A DNA stretch of 61,469 nucleotides from Propioniciclava sp. (GTDB taxonomy: Bacteria > Actinomycetota > Actinomycetes > Propionibacteriales > Propionibacteriaceae). Below the pieces are notes generated by a model, which was not told the origin of the DNA, searched no databases, and worked only from the letters and a program-made list of their open reading frames with translations. This document shows positions 60,298 to 61,469 of the stretch, piece after piece. The stretch lies in NCBI RefSeq assembly GCF_029977985.1, contig NZ_JARKOT010000098.1:1-61469 (forward strand), read 5' to 3'. The translations under genes and the position numbers were made by a program. Position 1 is the stretch's first letter, and each line of letters starts with the position of its first letter.

Positions 60298-61387
60298 ACA
60301 TGCACGCGGGGTGTCCCCCGGCCGGGTCAACCTGATCGGCGAACACACCGACTACAACGACGGCTACGTCCTGCCCATCGCCCTGGGGTGGCGGGCGCAG
60401 GTGGACGCCACCGGCCGCGACGACGATGCGGTGACGGTGTCGTCGGCGCAGTTGGGCGACAGCGTCCACATCAGCGATCTCACACCGGTCGCCCACCAAT
60501 GGTGGGGCTACGTCGCCGGCGTGGTGTGGGCGCTGCGGCAGCGAGGCCACGCCGTGGGTGGCGTCGACATGGCGCTCGACAGCCACGTGCCCCTGGGAGG
60601 CGGCCTGTCGAGCTCGGCGGCCATCGAGGCAGCCACGGTTCTCGCGGTGGATGCCCTGTTCGGGCTCGGGCTCTCCCCCGCCGACATGGCGGAGGTCGCC
60701 CAAGCTGCCGAGAACGACTTCCTCGGCATCCCCACTGGCCCCATGGACCAGCGGGCCAGCCTGTGGTGCACCGAGGGCAACGCGCTCCTGATCGACTGCC
60801 GCACGCTGGAGCCGCGCCAGGTGCCGTTCGCGCTGCCGGCCGACCTCACGCTCGCCCTGGTCGACACCCACAGCCCGCACGTGCTCGCCGACGGTGCCTA
60901 CGCGCAGCGGCGGGCATCCTGCCACCGGGCGGCCGATCTCCTCGGCGTCGCCGCGTTGCGGGACGTCACCGACCTCGATGCCGCCCTCGAGAAGCTGGGC
61001 GACGACGACATCCTCGTGCGACGCACGCGACACGTGGTGACCGAGAACGACCGTGTGCTGGATGCCGTCGCCGCGCTGGAGGCCGAGAACTGGAATCGGT
61101 TCGGCGAGCTGATGAACGCCTCCCACAACTCCATGCGGGACGACTACGAGATCACCGTGCCCACCGTCGACCAGGCGGTGACGTCGGCGCTGGCGTCCGG
61201 AGCTCTCGGGTCACGCATGACCGGCGGTGGCTTCGGCGGCACCGTGCTGGCGCTGCTGCCCACCGTCGCTCTCGAGGACTTCACCGCCCGCCTTCAGGAC
61301 GACTATGCCGCCCGCGGCTTCGACGCGCCGACGGTGACCACCACCACGGCCTGTCCCGGCGGCATCGAACTCCGCGACCGCGCCTGA
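60290..61387 (+). CDS. galK: Galactokinase
   Basis: A 365-residue GHMP-family kinase that phosphorylates galactose at C1 (first step of the Leloir pathway). Signature GRVNLIGEHTDYNDGYVLP is at residues 12-30, the ATP loop VPLGGGLSSSAAIEAA and the C-terminal SRMTGGGFGGTVLALL are present. Compared with E. coli GalK the segment before the signature is about 15 residues shorter. ATG 60290 is preferred for its 6-7 nt distance from GGAGAGG; ATG 60284 adds two residues. No galT/galE is seen in the last 80 bases. Confidence 0.93.
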   Translation: MTEHARGVSPGRVNLIGEHTDYNDGYVLPIALGWRAQVDATGRDDDAVTVSSAQLGDSVHISDLTPVAHQWWGYVAGVVWALRQRGHAVGGVDMALDSHVPLGGGLSSSAAIEAATVLAVDALFGLGLSPADMAEVAQAAENDFLGIPTGPMDQRASLWCTEGNALLIDCRTLEPRQVPFALPADLTLALVDTHSPHVLADGAYAQRRASCHRAADLLGVAALRDVTDLDAALEKLGDDDILVRRTRHVVTENDRVLDAVAALEAENWNRFGELMNASHNSMRDDYEITVPTVDQAVTSALASGALGSRMTGGGFGGTVLALLPTVALEDFTARLQDDYAARGFDAPTVTTTTACPGGIELRDRA

Positions 61388-61469
61388 ACGGTCCCGCTCT
61401 GGGGACCCGGTGCTCTCCCTGCGCCGCCTCGGTGACGGTTGGGCCCTGTGTGCCGGTTGGGGCCCACGA

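Overview
High-GC (roughly 70% G+C), gene-dense actinobacterial chromosome, most likely Propionibacteriaceae or a close relative. Supporting signs are a complete GlgE alpha-glucan block, NucS in place of MutSL, a Kgd-type 2-oxoglutarate enzyme, PduO-type cobalamin adenosyltransferase, methylmalonyl-CoA epimerase (propionate/B12 metabolism), and the arginine/asparagine-rich actinobacterial form of Rho. The gene order matches two core blocks of Mycobacterium tuberculosis: gatB-gatA-gatC-ACT-ligA-(Rv3015c-like)-mnmA-iscS, and lysA-hom-...-rho-rpmE-prfA-prmC-tsaC-wecA-atpIBEFHAGDC-DUF2550-ATR-...-nucS-...-mce-...-cnoX-...-glgB/glgE. Most of the window is therefore conserved core genome. No phage, insertion sequence with a transposase, CRISPR array or secondary-metabolite cluster is visible.

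Layout: 0-4 kb, two TIGR03085 (mycothiol/DinB-like) paralogues, a TPR membrane protein, and a SigE-family sigma factor with an overlapping membrane partner. 4-16 kb (mostly minus), VanZ, gatBAC, OsmC, an ACT protein, a frameshifted ClC channel, ligA, a MetE-like protein, mnmA, cysteine desulfurase. 16-27 kb (plus), glgX-glgE-mak-glgB, a GNAT/Nudix fusion, a divergent CnoX-like thioredoxin, and pgm; together these make and remodel alpha-glucan from glucose-phosphate and maltose-1-phosphate. 27.0-27.4 kb, a palindromic repeat element between convergent genes. 27.4-34 kb, PH-domain protein, epimerase, DivIVA-like protein, AI-2E permease, nucS with a divergent zinc-ribbon protein, hydrolase, cyclophilin lipoprotein, PduO.

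34.4-53.1 kb is one long minus-strand run read as lysA-hom-thrH-GT87-rho-rpmE-prfA-prmC-tsaC-wecA-atpI-atpBEFHAGDC-DUF2550: aspartate-family amino acids, transcription and translation termination, envelope glycosylation, and the F1Fo ATP synthase. 53.1-53.6 kb is a non-coding 19-bp periodic array next to tRNA-Arg(CCG). 53.8-61.4 kb carries an AbiEi/DUF559-like protein, a probable LysE remnant, a lytic transglycosylase, kgd, a DUF6104 protein and galK.

The strongest unexplained signals are non-coding: the 367-bp element with terminal inverted repeats and a perfect 48-bp palindrome (27027-27393), the 19-bp array with a 107/106-bp duplication (53177-53497), and marked over-representation of the heptamer GGACGCC/GGCGTCC. 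Many genes also show a TAnnnT hexamer 6-7 nt before the start codon, the signature of leaderless transcripts, which I used to choose several starts. No clearly new multi-gene system was found.
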